From Dyadobacter sp. CY261 (GTDB lineage: Bacteria > Bacteroidota > Bacteroidia > Cytophagales > Spirosomataceae): a DNA stretch of 64,000 bases. This document shows positions 7,794 to 16,264 of this stretch, piece after piece. Where the stretch lies: contig NZ_JAKCPW010000001.1 of assembly GCF_021440085.1 (NCBI RefSeq), forward strand, positions 372,001 to 436,000, written 5' to 3'. The position numbers were made by a program, and so were the translations under genes. The notes under the pieces were generated by a model. It made no database searches, was not told the origin of the DNA, and worked only from the letters and a program-made list of their open reading frames with translations. Position 1 is the stretch's first letter. Each line of letters begins with the position of its first letter.

Positions 7794-9791
7794 TTACTTC
7801 ACAATTTTAAGCTCCCGGCCATCGACAGAAACCACGTAAAGTCCCTTCGGCAAATCGGCAATATCGAGTTGCAATGTTTTTTCTGTGGTTTGAATGCTTC
7901 GCACAAGCTTGCCCGCACTGGTGAATACAGTAATGCGGTTCAACGCATGGGCTGATTCGACTGTGACCACATCGGTAGCCGGGTTCGGATAGATTTTTGC
8001 TGTTTCAGTGCCATCGACACGGATACTCACGATCCGCGTCAGTTCTGATTGGCCATCGGCATCAACTTCCTTCAACCGATAATAGTAAATTCCCTTGGGC
8101 AAATATTCGTCCTCGTAATGATAAGCAGAGATGATTTTTGAATTGCCGATAGCGCTTACCGTCTTGATTGTCGAAAAGTTGCGCGAATCCAGGCTCCGCT
8201 GGACTTCGAAGTATGAAGCATTGACTTCCGAGGCGGTAGACCAATCGAGGTTCACGCGCCCGGTGACGCCTACGCGAGCTACGAAGGATTGCCAGGTGAC
8301 AGGCAATGCCGATCCGGGAACATTTAGCATTGGTGAAAAAACAGTGTTGCGATTAGCATCGACCACCTTCAATTTATACAATCCCGTGCCGATGGTCCAT
8401 TGCTGGGCGGTACTCTGTACCTGGTTACAATTGTCGGCCGAGAGCCAGTTGTACTCAAAACCGCCGGGCAATGAAGGTCCGGTGAACGTAATTTGAGTCC
8501 CGCCCGATGCGTACACCGCACTGACTGATGGCGGCGGTGTGGCTGAGTAGGGGCTAGATTGGTTTAAAAAGTCGGTAGTGATCTTGTCGGCCCAAAAACC
8601 GGCGAGGTAGATCAGTCCCGAATAAATATGGCCGTCAGGTGAAGGCGTCACACCGTCACCGCGGAAATGAATCTCGTCTTGCCGATATTCGATGTTGTAA
8701 TATGGGTCTGTTTCAGGCCCTTGAAACACATTCGGATAAAGTCCGTCGTTGTTGATCAGCTCATTTTGCGCATTCACCACATTACCGGAAACGCGGCTCA
8801 ACCCATTGACTGTGAAACGTGACGCCCGCGCGACGACCCACGCCAGGTTCGGTTTACCCGAATAATTCCGGCTCGCATTCACGACATCCCATAGGGACGA
8901 AAGATAGCGGTTATATGTATTGTCGCCCGGCTGTTCGAGGAAGTTGTCGGTCTCACCCTGGTGCCAGAGCACGGCCCGGATACCCAGTTGGGCGATATAA
9001 TTGTTTAGCGCGAGCCGCAAATGCCCGAAAGGGAGGCCGGCCGGAAATGTGTAGCCAAACGCACTTGTAGTCACGCCGTTCGGATCGGTGCTTTGCTTCC
9101 AGTTATCGATCCCGGTGCTCGACCAGCCACCATTGAAAATCATAACCGGCACATGGAACTTTTCATAAATTTTATCGCCAAATGAACCCCAGCACCATGC
9201 ATAATTGCCAAACGGCGCTGTTTTGACGTTGGCATCAAGATGCACAAACTCAGGACATGGGAGCTGCACATTCGAATACGGGGCGATTGTAAGTGTCGAG
9301 GGATCGAAATTCTGAAAATTCACGCTGTTGACCTGGTCATGCGATGCACCCGGGCCGTTTGGGTTCGAGTCACCACCCGTAGAATTCGATTGGCCCGCGA
9401 CAACAAAAACTTCGCCTACGCCTACACGTGAAACCGTAGCGGCAGCCGACGGCGTGGTGCCATTAACGCCGCGAACCTCCAACTGATACCAACCCCCCTT
9501 AATCTTTACAGACCCCAGGAACTGACCAGCCGAAAGCTGGTCGTCAATGGTGATCCAGCTGCCGTCGGAAGGCAAGGCTTGTCCCTCGCCCGCTACCCTG
9601 GGCGTCAGGCGCGCTTCTACCTTCTGGAAATATTGCGTAATGTACCCTCCTATATATACGTCAGCTTCGTTCGCGTTATTACGCTGGAAGACCGCGCGCT
9701 CTGTCGGAAATGATACTACAAGCTGAGGGTATGCGTACTGTGTGGTAAATAGAAGAAATAAGCAGAATAAGAGTGGTAGATTTCTTTTCAT
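7794..9791 (-). CDS. T9SS-secreted SGNH-fold esterase, sialate O-acetylesterase-like
   Basis: 665 residues from the ATG at 9791, chosen because it gives a clean signal peptide (MKRNLPLLFCLFLLF, cleavage near YAYPQ); the longer frame begins at a TTG with no leader logic. The catalytic domain shows the SGNH blocks VFVVAGQSNSTGG (nucleophile Ser), NGGWSSTGIDNW, VLWHQGETDN and the Asp/His block DEIHFRGDG. Such enzymes remove acetyl groups from sugars such as sialic acid or xylan. After a linker region come an FN3-like domain (LDWSTASEVNASYFEVQRS) and a C-terminal sorting domain (KIYPNPATDVVTVES to GLYVVSVDG), the T9SS type A signal that sends the protein through the outer membrane. Substrate not determinable here. 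Confidence 0.87.
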   Translation of the reverse strand: MKRNLPLLFCLFLLFTTQYAYPQLVVSFPTERAVFQRNNANEADVYIGGYITQYFQKVEARLTPRVAGEGQALPSDGSWITIDDQLSAGQFLGSVKIKGGWYQLEVRGVNGTTPSAAATVSRVGVGEVFVVAGQSNSTGGDSNPNGPGASHDQVNSVNFQNFDPSTLTIAPYSNVQLPCPEFVHLDANVKTAPFGNYAWCWGSFGDKIYEKFHVPVMIFNGGWSSTGIDNWKQSTDPNGVTTSAFGYTFPAGLPFGHLRLALNNYIAQLGIRAVLWHQGETDNFLEQPGDNTYNRYLSSLWDVVNASRNYSGKPNLAWVVARASRFTVNGLSRVSGNVVNAQNELINNDGLYPNVFQGPETDPYYNIEYRQDEIHFRGDGVTPSPDGHIYSGLIYLAGFWADKITTDFLNQSSPYSATPPPSVSAVYASGGTQITFTGPSLPGGFEYNWLSADNCNQVQSTAQQWTIGTGLYKLKVVDANRNTVFSPMLNVPGSALPVTWQSFVARVGVTGRVNLDWSTASEVNASYFEVQRSLDSRNFSTIKTVSAIGNSKIISAYHYEDEYLPKGIYYYRLKEVDADGQSELTRIVSIRVDGTETAKIYPNPATDVVTVESAHALNRITVFTSAGKLVRSIQTTEKTLQLDIADLPKGLYVVSVDGRELKIVK

Positions 9792-10013
9792 AAGAATGTT
9801 TTTTATAGATGGATAGAGTTTATTCGGGTAAGTGATTTTGGTCAAATGCCAAGGCGATCATGACGATCTCCGGAGAGTCGCTCGTGCCTGGATTTCTATA
9901 TGACGTGGACGGGTATTTGGTCGGAAAGGTAGAGAATAGCCTTGGAAAAGCCTCACGCGTCGGCTTTCAATTTATTTTATGGTACCCGGTAGGAAAAAAG
10001 CTAATTTTGCCCC

Positions 10014-10400
10014 ATGTCAAAAATGATACCGCAAAATCTGATCGAGATCATGATCCATAATGCGCAGGAGGTCCAAAACCAGCTGGCAAAAGACCATGCT
10101 CCTGTCGTTAAACTGCATTCTAAATACGGAAAGGCAATATGGCTGCTTTCTGAACTGGACCCGGTCAACAATATAGCTTTCGGCCTTTGTGATCTGGGGC
10201 AGGGTACGCCCGAGCTTAGTTACGTATCTCTCACAGACCTAGCGAGCCTGAAACATGCGCGATTGAAAGTGCCTATGGTAGAGGCTGATCTTGCATTTGA
10301 GGGAAAGTATGTGATGAGTGTGTATCTGAAAGCGGCGAAGGCGGCTGGAAGGGTGGTGGAGGACGTGGCCACACTGGCCCGGTTTGATACGCCCGTTTAA
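10014..10400 (+). CDS. DUF2958 domain protein
   Basis: 128 residues. The block WLLSELDPVNNIAFGLCDLG, followed by PELSYVSLTDL, is characteristic of DUF2958, a small family of unknown function best known from plasmids and integrative elements, often beside DNA-processing genes. No mobility gene is next to it here. The ATG at 10014 is only four bases after a perfect -7 box (TAATTTTG, 10002-10009), so either the mRNA is leaderless with a later start (ATG at 10023) or that box is not used. Confidence 0.75.
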   Translation: MSKMIPQNLIEIMIHNAQEVQNQLAKDHAPVVKLHSKYGKAIWLLSELDPVNNIAFGLCDLGQGTPELSYVSLTDLASLKHARLKVPMVEADLAFEGKYVMSVYLKAAKAAGRVVEDVATLARFDTPV

Positions 10401-10456
10401 TTTCGCAAATCCGTTTTTCTTGTCCTAGTTCAATGCCCTGGCCCTACCCGGGGATA

Positions 10457-10464
10457 TACCTTTG
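10457..10464 (+). promoter_or_regulatory. -7 promoter box of the quinone-detoxification operon
   Basis: TACCTTTG, a full TAnnTTTG match, 40 bases before the ATG at 10505. I see no clear -33 element. An A-rich leader (CAAAAACAAAGAG) follows. Confidence 0.45.
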
Positions 10465-10504
10465 TATCATCAAAAACAAAGAGACATCTTAACTGAACAA
10501 GACA

Positions 10505-11443
10505 ATGGAAAATACAATCAACGGCATCCACCACATTACGGCTATCGCTGGTGACGCTAAAACCAACTACGATTTCTATACAAGGGTATTAGGCCTTAGA
10601 ATGGTGAAAAAAACCGTCAATTTTGACGACCCTAATACTTACCATTTTTACTACGGTGATCAAAATGGCACGCCCGGCTCAATCCTAACCTTTTTTCCCT
10701 GGGGTAACCAGATCCCCGCAGGCCGCCGTGGTACACGTCAGGCAACCGAAATAGGGTACTCGGTACCGGAAGGGAGCCTGGATTTTTGGTTGAAAAGATT
10801 GGAAGCCAATAAAATCACCTACAACAAACCTGCTGAAAAATTCGGGGAACAATACCTGACTTTCCTCGATCCCGATGGTTTGAAATTCGAGTTGACTGTG
10901 CCCAAAATCACTGATAGCCGGACTCCATGGGAGACTTCGGAGGTCACGGCGGATTATGCAACTCGTGGTTTCCATAACATCACCATCACGACAAGCAATA
11001 TCGAAGAAACTGCGAAAGTGCTGACTGACATCTTCGGATACCGTCTGGCCGAGCAGAACGTGAACCGCTTCCGTTTCGTGACCGATGCGGTTGAGAATGC
11101 CAACATCGTCGACCTGGTGGAAGCTCCCGGTGAAAGAGCAGGCCATGTGGCCAAAGGATCGGTTCACCACATTGCTTTCAGGGTTGCGAATGACGACATT
11201 CTGATGGAGTTCCGTAAAAAAGTGCTGGACGCCGGTTTGCAGATCACCGATAAAATTGACAGAAATTACTTCTACTCGCTTTATTTCCGCGAACCAGGCG
11301 GCGTGTTATTCGAGATTGCAAGTGATAACCCCGGCTTTGCAACCGACGAAACCGTTGAACAACTAGGTTCCGGTCTGATGCTACCTCCTCAATACGAGCC
11401 ACGCAGAGAGCAGATCGTGAAAGTGTTGCCGGTACTTGGATAA
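10505..11443 (+). CDS. Ring-cleaving dioxygenase / glyoxalase-family protein (MhqO-like)
   Basis: 312 residues made of two vicinal-oxygen-chelate (glyoxalase) modules, about 1-135 and 150-270. Metal-ligand candidates are H9/H10 (GIHHITAIAG), E in LKFELTVP, H in SVHHIAFRV and E in GGVLFEIAS. The length and the motifs match MhqO/MhqA-type extradiol dioxygenases, which open hydroquinone-type rings and protect Firmicutes against quinones. The downstream esterase and pirin genes are the usual partners, so the same role is inferred here. A strong 17-bp hairpin lies between this gene and the next. Confidence 0.85.
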   Translation: MENTINGIHHITAIAGDAKTNYDFYTRVLGLRMVKKTVNFDDPNTYHFYYGDQNGTPGSILTFFPWGNQIPAGRRGTRQATEIGYSVPEGSLDFWLKRLEANKITYNKPAEKFGEQYLTFLDPDGLKFELTVPKITDSRTPWETSEVTADYATRGFHNITITTSNIEETAKVLTDIFGYRLAEQNVNRFRFVTDAVENANIVDLVEAPGERAGHVAKGSVHHIAFRVANDDILMEFRKKVLDAGLQITDKIDRNYFYSLYFREPGGVLFEIASDNPGFATDETVEQLGSGLMLPPQYEPRREQIVKVLPVLG

Positions 11444-11446
11444 TTT

Positions 11447-11486
11447 TGAATGGGTGAATGACTGAATAGAGTCATTCACCCATTCA
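11447..11486. repeat. Perfect 17-bp hairpin with a dispersed repeat core
   Basis: Left arm 11447-11463, six-base loop GAATAG, right arm 11470-11486; all 17 positions pair. The loop is followed by further CATTCACTCATT copies up to 11500. Bases 11446-11467 match 42179-42200 at 21 of 22 positions, so this is a dispersed intergenic element. There is no T-run, hence it is not a standard terminator; it could modulate expression or mRNA decay between the dioxygenase and esterase genes. Confidence 0.75.
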
Positions 11487-11510
11487 CTCATTCACTCATT
11501 AATTCTCATC

Positions 11511-12140
11511 ATGTACACTCATAGCAAACAATTCATCACAAGCGGAGTGCCTATTCAGCAGGCAAAAAAAGCAATTGTCATGTTGCATGGCCGGGGTGGG
11601 ACTGCCGCTGATATAGTTTCGCTTCAAAAGGTTTTGAAACTGGAAGATTTCGCGATCTATGCGCCTCAGGCTACTGATAACAGCTGGTATCCTTACAGTT
11701 TTATGGCACCAGTCCAACAAAACCAACCGGCATTAGACTCTGCATTGGCATTGGTAGGAAGTGTCGTAGCGGAAATTGAGGCCGAAGGTATTGCCGTCGA
11801 CCAGATCTATTTCGCAGGCTTCTCGCAGGGCGCTTGCCTCACATTGGAATATACTTCTCGTAATGCGCGGAAATATGGAGGCATTATTGCTTTTACCGGA
11901 GGGCTGATAGGGCAGGAGTTGGCGATTGGCAATTACAACGGCAATTTTAAACAGGCACCTGTATTCATTTCAACCGGTAATCCAGATCCCCATGTGCCTG
12001 TATCGCGCGTGCAGGAAAGCGTCACGATCCTGGAAGACATGAATGCTGTGGTTAATCAGGTTATTTATCCTGGACGGCCACATACCATTTCAGGAGACGA
12101 GATTCAATTGGTGAACAACACGATTTTGAAAAGATCATGA
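11511..12140 (+). CDS. Alpha/beta-hydrolase, phospholipase/carboxylesterase family (MhqD-like)
   Basis: 209 residues, a compact alpha/beta-hydrolase without signal peptide. Motifs: LHGRGG (oxyanion region, residues 25-30), GFSQGACL with nucleophile S105, acid D159 in GNPDPHVP and H191 in GRPHTIS. This is the carboxylesterase 2 family to which MhqD belongs. Lying between an MhqO-like dioxygenase and a pirin, it probably hydrolyses a product of ring opening. Its stop overlaps the pirin start (ATGA at 12137-12140), showing translational coupling. Confidence 0.85.
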   Translation: MYTHSKQFITSGVPIQQAKKAIVMLHGRGGTAADIVSLQKVLKLEDFAIYAPQATDNSWYPYSFMAPVQQNQPALDSALALVGSVVAEIEAEGIAVDQIYFAGFSQGACLTLEYTSRNARKYGGIIAFTGGLIGQELAIGNYNGNFKQAPVFISTGNPDPHVPVSRVQESVTILEDMNAVVNQVIYPGRPHTISGDEIQLVNNTILKRS

Positions 12141-12853
12141 AAAACTCCGTACTGCATCCGGCAGCGTCCCGCTTTTATGCGGACCACGGATGGCTCCAAA
12201 GTGCCCAGACATTCAGCTTCCACGGAAATTATGACCCGCAACGCATCCAGTTCGGGGCATTGCGGGTGTTGAACGATGACACCGTCAATGGCGGTAAAGG
12301 CTTCGGCCGGCATCCGCACGACAATATGGAGATCATATCCATTCCGCTCGAGGGCACGCTGGAACACGAGGATAGCATGGGCAATGTTGCGGTGATCAGG
12401 CCGGGAGAAATTCAGGTTATGAGCGCCGGCACAGGCATTTATCACACAGAATTCAACAAGGATGCAGATGTGCCGGTTACCTTTTTGCAAATATGGTTGT
12501 ACCCCGATAAACTGAATGTACCACCCAGGTACGACCAGAGGGAATATGCTTCCGGTGACAGACATAACCGGTTCCAGCAGATACTTTCACCGGATCCGGA
12601 CGACGAGGGTGTGTGGATACAACAGAAAGCCTGGTTCCATCTCGCCGAGTTCGATATGGGTTTTGAAGCCAAATACGAATTGAAGATAGCAGGAAACGGG
12701 ATGTATGTATTTGTGATTAAAGGAGATGTAGAGGTAGATGGGCAAACGTTATCAACCCGCGACGGTTACGGTATATGGCCGGAATCGACGGTTTCGATTA
12801 CCGCGAAACAGAACAGTTCCTTACTGATCATTGAAGTCCCTGAAAAGTGGTAA
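12137..12853 (+). CDS. Pirin-family bicupin protein (YhaK-like)
   Basis: 238 residues, two cupin halves. The N-terminal half keeps the complete metal site of pirins: H59 and H61 (GRHPHDNMEI), H103 and E105 (GIYHTEFN). Bacterial pirins with this site, such as E. coli YhiW/YhaK relatives, include quercetin dioxygenases and oxidative-stress proteins. Start overlaps the esterase stop by four bases, so the three enzymes form one operon. A dioxygenase activity on a polyphenol or quinone is inferred. Confidence 0.88.
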   Translation: MKNSVLHPAASRFYADHGWLQSAQTFSFHGNYDPQRIQFGALRVLNDDTVNGGKGFGRHPHDNMEIISIPLEGTLEHEDSMGNVAVIRPGEIQVMSAGTGIYHTEFNKDADVPVTFLQIWLYPDKLNVPPRYDQREYASGDRHNRFQQILSPDPDDEGVWIQQKAWFHLAEFDMGFEAKYELKIAGNGMYVFVIKGDVEVDGQTLSTRDGYGIWPESTVSITAKQNSSLLIIEVPEKW

Positions 12854-12904
12854 CAGTTTGAAATAGCCGGCTGTTGTGGAACCGCCGGGGTAAAGACTTT
12901 CGAT

Positions 12905-13210
12905 ATGTCTCAAATCAATATTCTGGCTATCGCCAACCATCCCGAGATTCTGGAAACGATCATCCGGTTGATCAACCAGCAGGAAACCTGGAACGGCATA
13001 CCCGCGGGTTCCGCAGAAGAAGCCGAAACAGTGCTTCGCTTAAATTCGATCGATTTAGTACTTTTGGGCGTTGGCGTGGATGAGGAAATGGGGGAGCGGA
13101 TTGTTTCGCTTTGCCAATCCATGGACCCTCGCATCGTTTGCCTGCGTCATTTCGGCGGCGGCAGCGGATTACTTTATTCTGAGATCCGGCACGCTTTGGC
13201 CGGAGGCTAA
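12905..13210 (+). CDS. Pseudo-receiver (response-regulator-like) protein
   Basis: 101 residues with the alternating strand/helix pattern of a receiver domain: INILAIANHPEILETIIRLI, then NSIDLVLLGVGVDEEMG. The phospho-acceptor Asp at the end of strand 3 is replaced by glycine (G55 in LVLLGVG) and the acidic pocket after strand 1 is ANH. It therefore cannot be phosphorylated in the normal way and probably acts by protein contact. It lies 50 bases after pirin and 15 before the Crp-family gene, so the three may be co-transcribed. Confidence 0.7.
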   Translation: MSQINILAIANHPEILETIIRLINQQETWNGIPAGSAEEAETVLRLNSIDLVLLGVGVDEEMGERIVSLCQSMDPRIVCLRHFGGGSGLLYSEIRHALAGG

Positions 13211-13225
13211 CCCAAAAACCGGATT

Positions 13226-13804
13226 ATGTTTGAAAAGATTAACAACTATGCGCTGAGGTGCTTGCCGTTTACTCCGCAAAACCTTGAATACTTTGATTCG
13301 TTACTTCAATTCAAAACATATCCGAAAAAGACATTCCTGTTGCAGCAAGGCGAGGTTTGCCAATTTGAGGCCTATATTCTAAAAGGTTGCATCCGTACTT
13401 ATTACATTGATAGTACCGGGGCGGAAGTGACGCTGCAATTTGCGGTGGAGGACTGGTGGGTAAGCGATATCATTAGCTTTCAGAATCAGGCGCCTAGCCA
13501 TGTATATATCGAAACATTGGAAGATTGCGAAGTGTTGATACTGACCCCTGAAACGAAGGAAAAGCTGCTTTCCAATGTGCCGGGGTTTGAGCGGATGTTC
13601 CGGTTAATGGTGCAGCGCAACCTCGCGCAAACGCAGGAGCGCCTGTTCAGGACTATTTCTACCAGTGCCGTTGAAAAATATCTCGATTTCCTGAACCGTT
13701 ACCCTGCTATCCCTCAGCGCGTTCCGCAGCATTACATCGCTTCCTATCTGGGTTTTTCACCCGAATTTCTCAGCAAGGTCAGAAAGAAGCTAAGTGAAAA
13801 ATAA
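13226..13804 (+). CDS. Crp/Fnr-family transcription regulator
   Basis: 192 residues. A cyclic-nucleotide-binding-like beta-barrel (about 15-125; FLLQQGEVCQFEAYILKGCI, then ALQF-type core) is followed by the dimer helix (MFRLMVQRNLAQTQERLFR) and a short C-terminal HTH (HYIASYLGFSPEFLSKVRKK). This short form is common in Bacteroidota and usually lacks cAMP-contact residues. Its place directly behind the detoxification genes suggests that it controls them or a similar stress response. Confidence 0.88.
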   Translation: MFEKINNYALRCLPFTPQNLEYFDSLLQFKTYPKKTFLLQQGEVCQFEAYILKGCIRTYYIDSTGAEVTLQFAVEDWWVSDIISFQNQAPSHVYIETLEDCEVLILTPETKEKLLSNVPGFERMFRLMVQRNLAQTQERLFRTISTSAVEKYLDFLNRYPAIPQRVPQHYIASYLGFSPEFLSKVRKKLSEK

Positions 13805-13947
13805 TGCGGCATCGCTATCAGCGGCTCATTGCCCGCATATACGGCGCAAAAACCTCCCCAAATATTCCGTCGAAACGAGCTAGAACGGCAGGTAAAGGCT
13901 TGGAACAGAAATTTTTGTATTTACTGCATAACCAAACATGAACAATC

Positions 13948-14412
13948 ATGTCACGAAATACAGCAATCATAGAAATTCTGAATGACCTGATTTTGATTAA
14001 CAATGACCGTATCGCGGGCTACGAAAAGGCTTATGAAGAAACGGAAACCAACGATACTGATTTGCGTTCATTGTACAACAGCCTCGCAAATCACAGCCGC
14101 GACAATGTACTGGAGTTGAGCAGCGAGATAAATGCATTGGGCGGAGAGCCAGCAACCGGTACGATGGTGTCAGGTAAATTATACAGGGTTTGGATGGATG
14201 TCAAGGCTACATTTAGCAGCGATGGCCGCAAAACATCCCTTGAAAATTCTGAATTTGGTGAAGACGCTGCACAAAAGGCATATGATACCGCGCTGGAATC
14301 GGATGAACTGACCCCCGAACTTCATGCGCTCGTTACCCGCCAGAAAGCAACGCTTAGAAGCGGACACGATACAATCAAGCGACTCCGCGATTCGGAGAAA
14401 GCTTATCACTGA
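13948..14412 (+). CDS. DUF2383 / PA2169-family four-helix-bundle protein
   Basis: 154 residues, almost all helical. The start ILNDLILINNDRIAGYEKAY and the later HALVTRQKATLRSGHDTIKRL are typical of the PA2169/DUF2383 ferritin-like family. Such proteins are stress-induced in many bacteria; the biochemical role is unknown. The carboxylates and histidines needed for a di-iron site are not clearly arranged, so metal storage is not claimed. Ends 28 bases before a strong bidirectional terminator. Confidence 0.82.
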   Translation: MSRNTAIIEILNDLILINNDRIAGYEKAYEETETNDTDLRSLYNSLANHSRDNVLELSSEINALGGEPATGTMVSGKLYRVWMDVKATFSSDGRKTSLENSEFGEDAAQKAYDTALESDELTPELHALVTRQKATLRSGHDTIKRLRDSEKAYH

Positions 14413-14440
14413 TAAATATTACATTTCGTCAATAAACAGC

Positions 14441-14467
14441 AAGAGGCCGGCATTCAACCGGCCTCTT
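14441..14467. terminator. Bidirectional terminator between convergent genes
   Basis: Stem AAGAGGCCGG/CCGGCCTCTT (10 bp, perfect), loop CATTCAA. It lies between the DUF2383 gene (+) and the lipoprotein gene (-), and serves both strands. Confidence 0.82.
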
Positions 14468-14474
14468 TGCATAA

Positions 14475-14762
14475 CTATTCATTTCTGGCAGGTTTTCCCA
14501 CCTCGTCGTCGTGTTTTCTGCTGGTGGAATCGGCATTCAGGTTAGATTGGTTGCTGGGATATCCGAGCGAATCTTTCTGATTGTCTTCACCCACACCTAT
14601 GTCCTTGCGGCTTTCCGCACCACTGCTATCATTTGGAGTAGTCTCTGAGGTGCTGCCTGAGCCTTCCACCGTTGTCTCCTGGTCGTTCGCTGTGCCGCAC
14701 GAAGCGAGCAGAATGCCTGTTCCAAGGCATATTGCCGCCAAATTTGCTTTCAATCGTTTCAT
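14475..14762 (-). CDS. Small Ser/Thr/Asp-rich lipoprotein
   Basis: 95 residues. The N-terminus is a lipoprotein signal, hydrophobic and ending LLASC with lipidated C22. The mature part is low-complexity and hydrophilic (many S, T, E, D, N), without any fold pattern. It is probably a short surface or periplasmic lipoprotein that is intrinsically disordered. No function is recognised. Confidence 0.75.
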   Translation of the reverse strand: MKRLKANLAAICLGTGILLASCGTANDQETTVEGSGSTSETTPNDSSGAESRKDIGVGEDNQKDSLGYPSNQSNLNADSTSRKHDDEVGKPARNE

Positions 14763-14812
14763 ATCATTTTTGCTTGTTGATCAGGCGCTGATCTTTACAA
14801 AAATGATACCCG

Positions 14813-15061
14813 CTAAGTAGGGCCTTTGGCATCCCAGTGATCCTTGACCACTTTACCATTGCCGTCGCGAATTAGTATCCTGACAAACCGGTTGCCATTA
14901 ATTTTGCCATCCACATCCCGGTTTCCTATAAAAAGCGTTACCGGATTGCCATCTGCATCCGTACGAAAAGTCAGATCGTATCTCCCAAATTTTTTATCGA
15001 TCGTGCTGTCCGGTCCGTAACGTTTCGACAGCTCTTTCAACAGTTTATCTCCAATTTTCAT
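14813..15061 (-). CDS. Small hypothetical protein (82 aa)
   Basis: A soluble 82-residue protein beginning MKIGDKLLKELSKRYGPDST. It has a beta-rich middle (YDLTFRTDADGNPVTLFIG) and ends RDGNGKVVKDHWDAKGPT. The regular turn motifs (DADGNP, DGNGK) suggest a small beta-sheet protein. Composition and codon use look genuine; I know of no function. It is 50 bases upstream of the lipoprotein gene on the same strand and may share its transcript. Confidence 0.65.
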   Translation of the reverse strand: MKIGDKLLKELSKRYGPDSTIDKKFGRYDLTFRTDADGNPVTLFIGNRDVDGKINGNRFVRILIRDGNGKVVKDHWDAKGPT

Positions 15062-15203
15062 AGTTGACCGCCCGTTATGGGTAATTCAGCCAGAATGAGC
15101 TCTGATATCTGGCTATGCACTACATTTCATTGCCATTGTTGACGGCATATTGGATAAAATCAGTTTTGGGCGCTAGTCAAAAACTTTGCCAGTCAGGGCA
15201 GGA

Positions 15204-15602
15204 TTACCCTTTGTAGGTGGTAATTAAAATTTCCGAATCCGTCTGTGCCTTAATTGAGTGCGCAACGGCCGAGTGAAAGGACATCATCTGGCCGTTTGTC
15301 GTGTAGAATACCCGTCCTTCCGTTTCAACCTTCAATTCGCCTGACAGCACCTGAAATGTCAGACATTCATCTATCGAGTGATCATTTAGCGTCGCCCCCG
15401 ATTTCAGGATCGCGACAAGGATCGTAATTTTCTCCGATTTGTAAACTGTAATCGCATTGCGGTCATTTTTTTCCCAGGATTTTTCTGATCTGAGTTGCTC
15501 CAAATAGATAGGGATATCCGTAAAGACATACGGAGCATCCAGGATTCGGTCTCCCTCAGGGCGGTTTCCGGTAGCGTGGTTCGATTTGATTTCCATTGCC
15601 AT
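15204..15602 (-). CDS. Cupin-domain protein
   Basis: 132 residues from the ATG at 15602 (MAMEIKSN); the frame is open 11 codons further to an ATG at 15635, but related cupins start near MEIK. The single cupin core is ILVAILKSGATLNDHSIDE, LTFQVLSGELKVE, MSFHSAVAHSIKA. Only the second cupin motif keeps a histidine-rich edge (HSAVAHSI), so a metal site is doubtful. The conserved opening NRPEGDRILDAPYVF marks a family seen in many Bacteroidota; no substrate is known. Confidence 0.75.
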   Translation of the reverse strand: MAMEIKSNHATGNRPEGDRILDAPYVFTDIPIYLEQLRSEKSWEKNDRNAITVYKSEKITILVAILKSGATLNDHSIDECLTFQVLSGELKVETEGRVFYTTNGQMMSFHSAVAHSIKAQTDSEILITTYKG

Positions 15603-15856
15603 GGTGAATAAGGGTTGATCAATATGTTTCGGCATTCAGGAAAATCATGCCATTTGACTATCAAGTATATGTTGATATAATTTATAAAAAAAATCTTATT
15701 GAAGCAATGATCTTGTCACCACGACACAGCAACACAATGCCCACCCGAATTGCTTTTTGCCGGGAAATAGTTGGCTCAAACGAATGACTTTTACCATTTG
15801 ATCACAAGATAGACCGTTTGATAAATGAAATAGTACTTTTTTTAGAGTTATTCCGC

Positions 15857-15864
15857 TATTTTTG
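15857..15864 (+). promoter_or_regulatory. -7 promoter box before the DUF3592-like gene
   Basis: TATTTTTG, a full TAnnTTTG match, 29 bases before the GTG start at 15893. The region 15636-15856 upstream is A/T-rich and has no gene. Confidence 0.45.
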
Positions 15865-15892
15865 GGTATCACACTCTTAACTTAATTTAGCT

Positions 15893-16264
15893 GTGGAATT
15901 CAATAACAGGGAAATCGGTGCTTCACTTATCCTGGTCTTCATGATTGCTTTTTGGACTTTATCGTCCATTCGCAAGCGGATCGCGGCAGAGAGAAAGAAA
16001 AAAATCCTTAAACAAGGCGTTCAAGCCAACGCTACTGTATTGGCGATCAAGCCGACAGGTGAATACCTCAATAATCTGCCCGAATTTCAGGTGCAGATTA
16101 AGGTAGAATCCAAGGCCGGCAATGATTTCGTGACGGAGATGAGGGAGGTGCTTCCTTATGCGAAATATGATTCGCTTCGCCAGGGTACGCAGGTTCTCGT
16201 TAAATATGATCCTGCTTATTACAAAAGGGCGATCTTCCTGCAAATGGCGGAGACGCTGGTTTAG
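15893..16264 (+). CDS. DUF3592-like membrane protein
   Basis: 123 residues starting at GTG; no ATG is available upstream of the membrane helix, and the promoter box lies just before it. One N-terminal transmembrane segment (about residues 8-25, ASLILVFMIAFWTL), a basic stop-transfer stretch (RKRIAAERKKK), then a beta-rich soluble domain with ANATVLAIKPTGEY, EFQVQIKVES and VLVKYDP, the layout of DUF3592-type proteins. The function is unknown. The stop codon overlaps the stop of the convergent membrane-protein gene. Confidence 0.72.
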   Translation: MEFNNREIGASLILVFMIAFWTLSSIRKRIAAERKKKILKQGVQANATVLAIKPTGEYLNNLPEFQVQIKVESKAGNDFVTEMREVLPYAKYDSLRQGTQVLVKYDPAYYKRAIFLQMAETLV

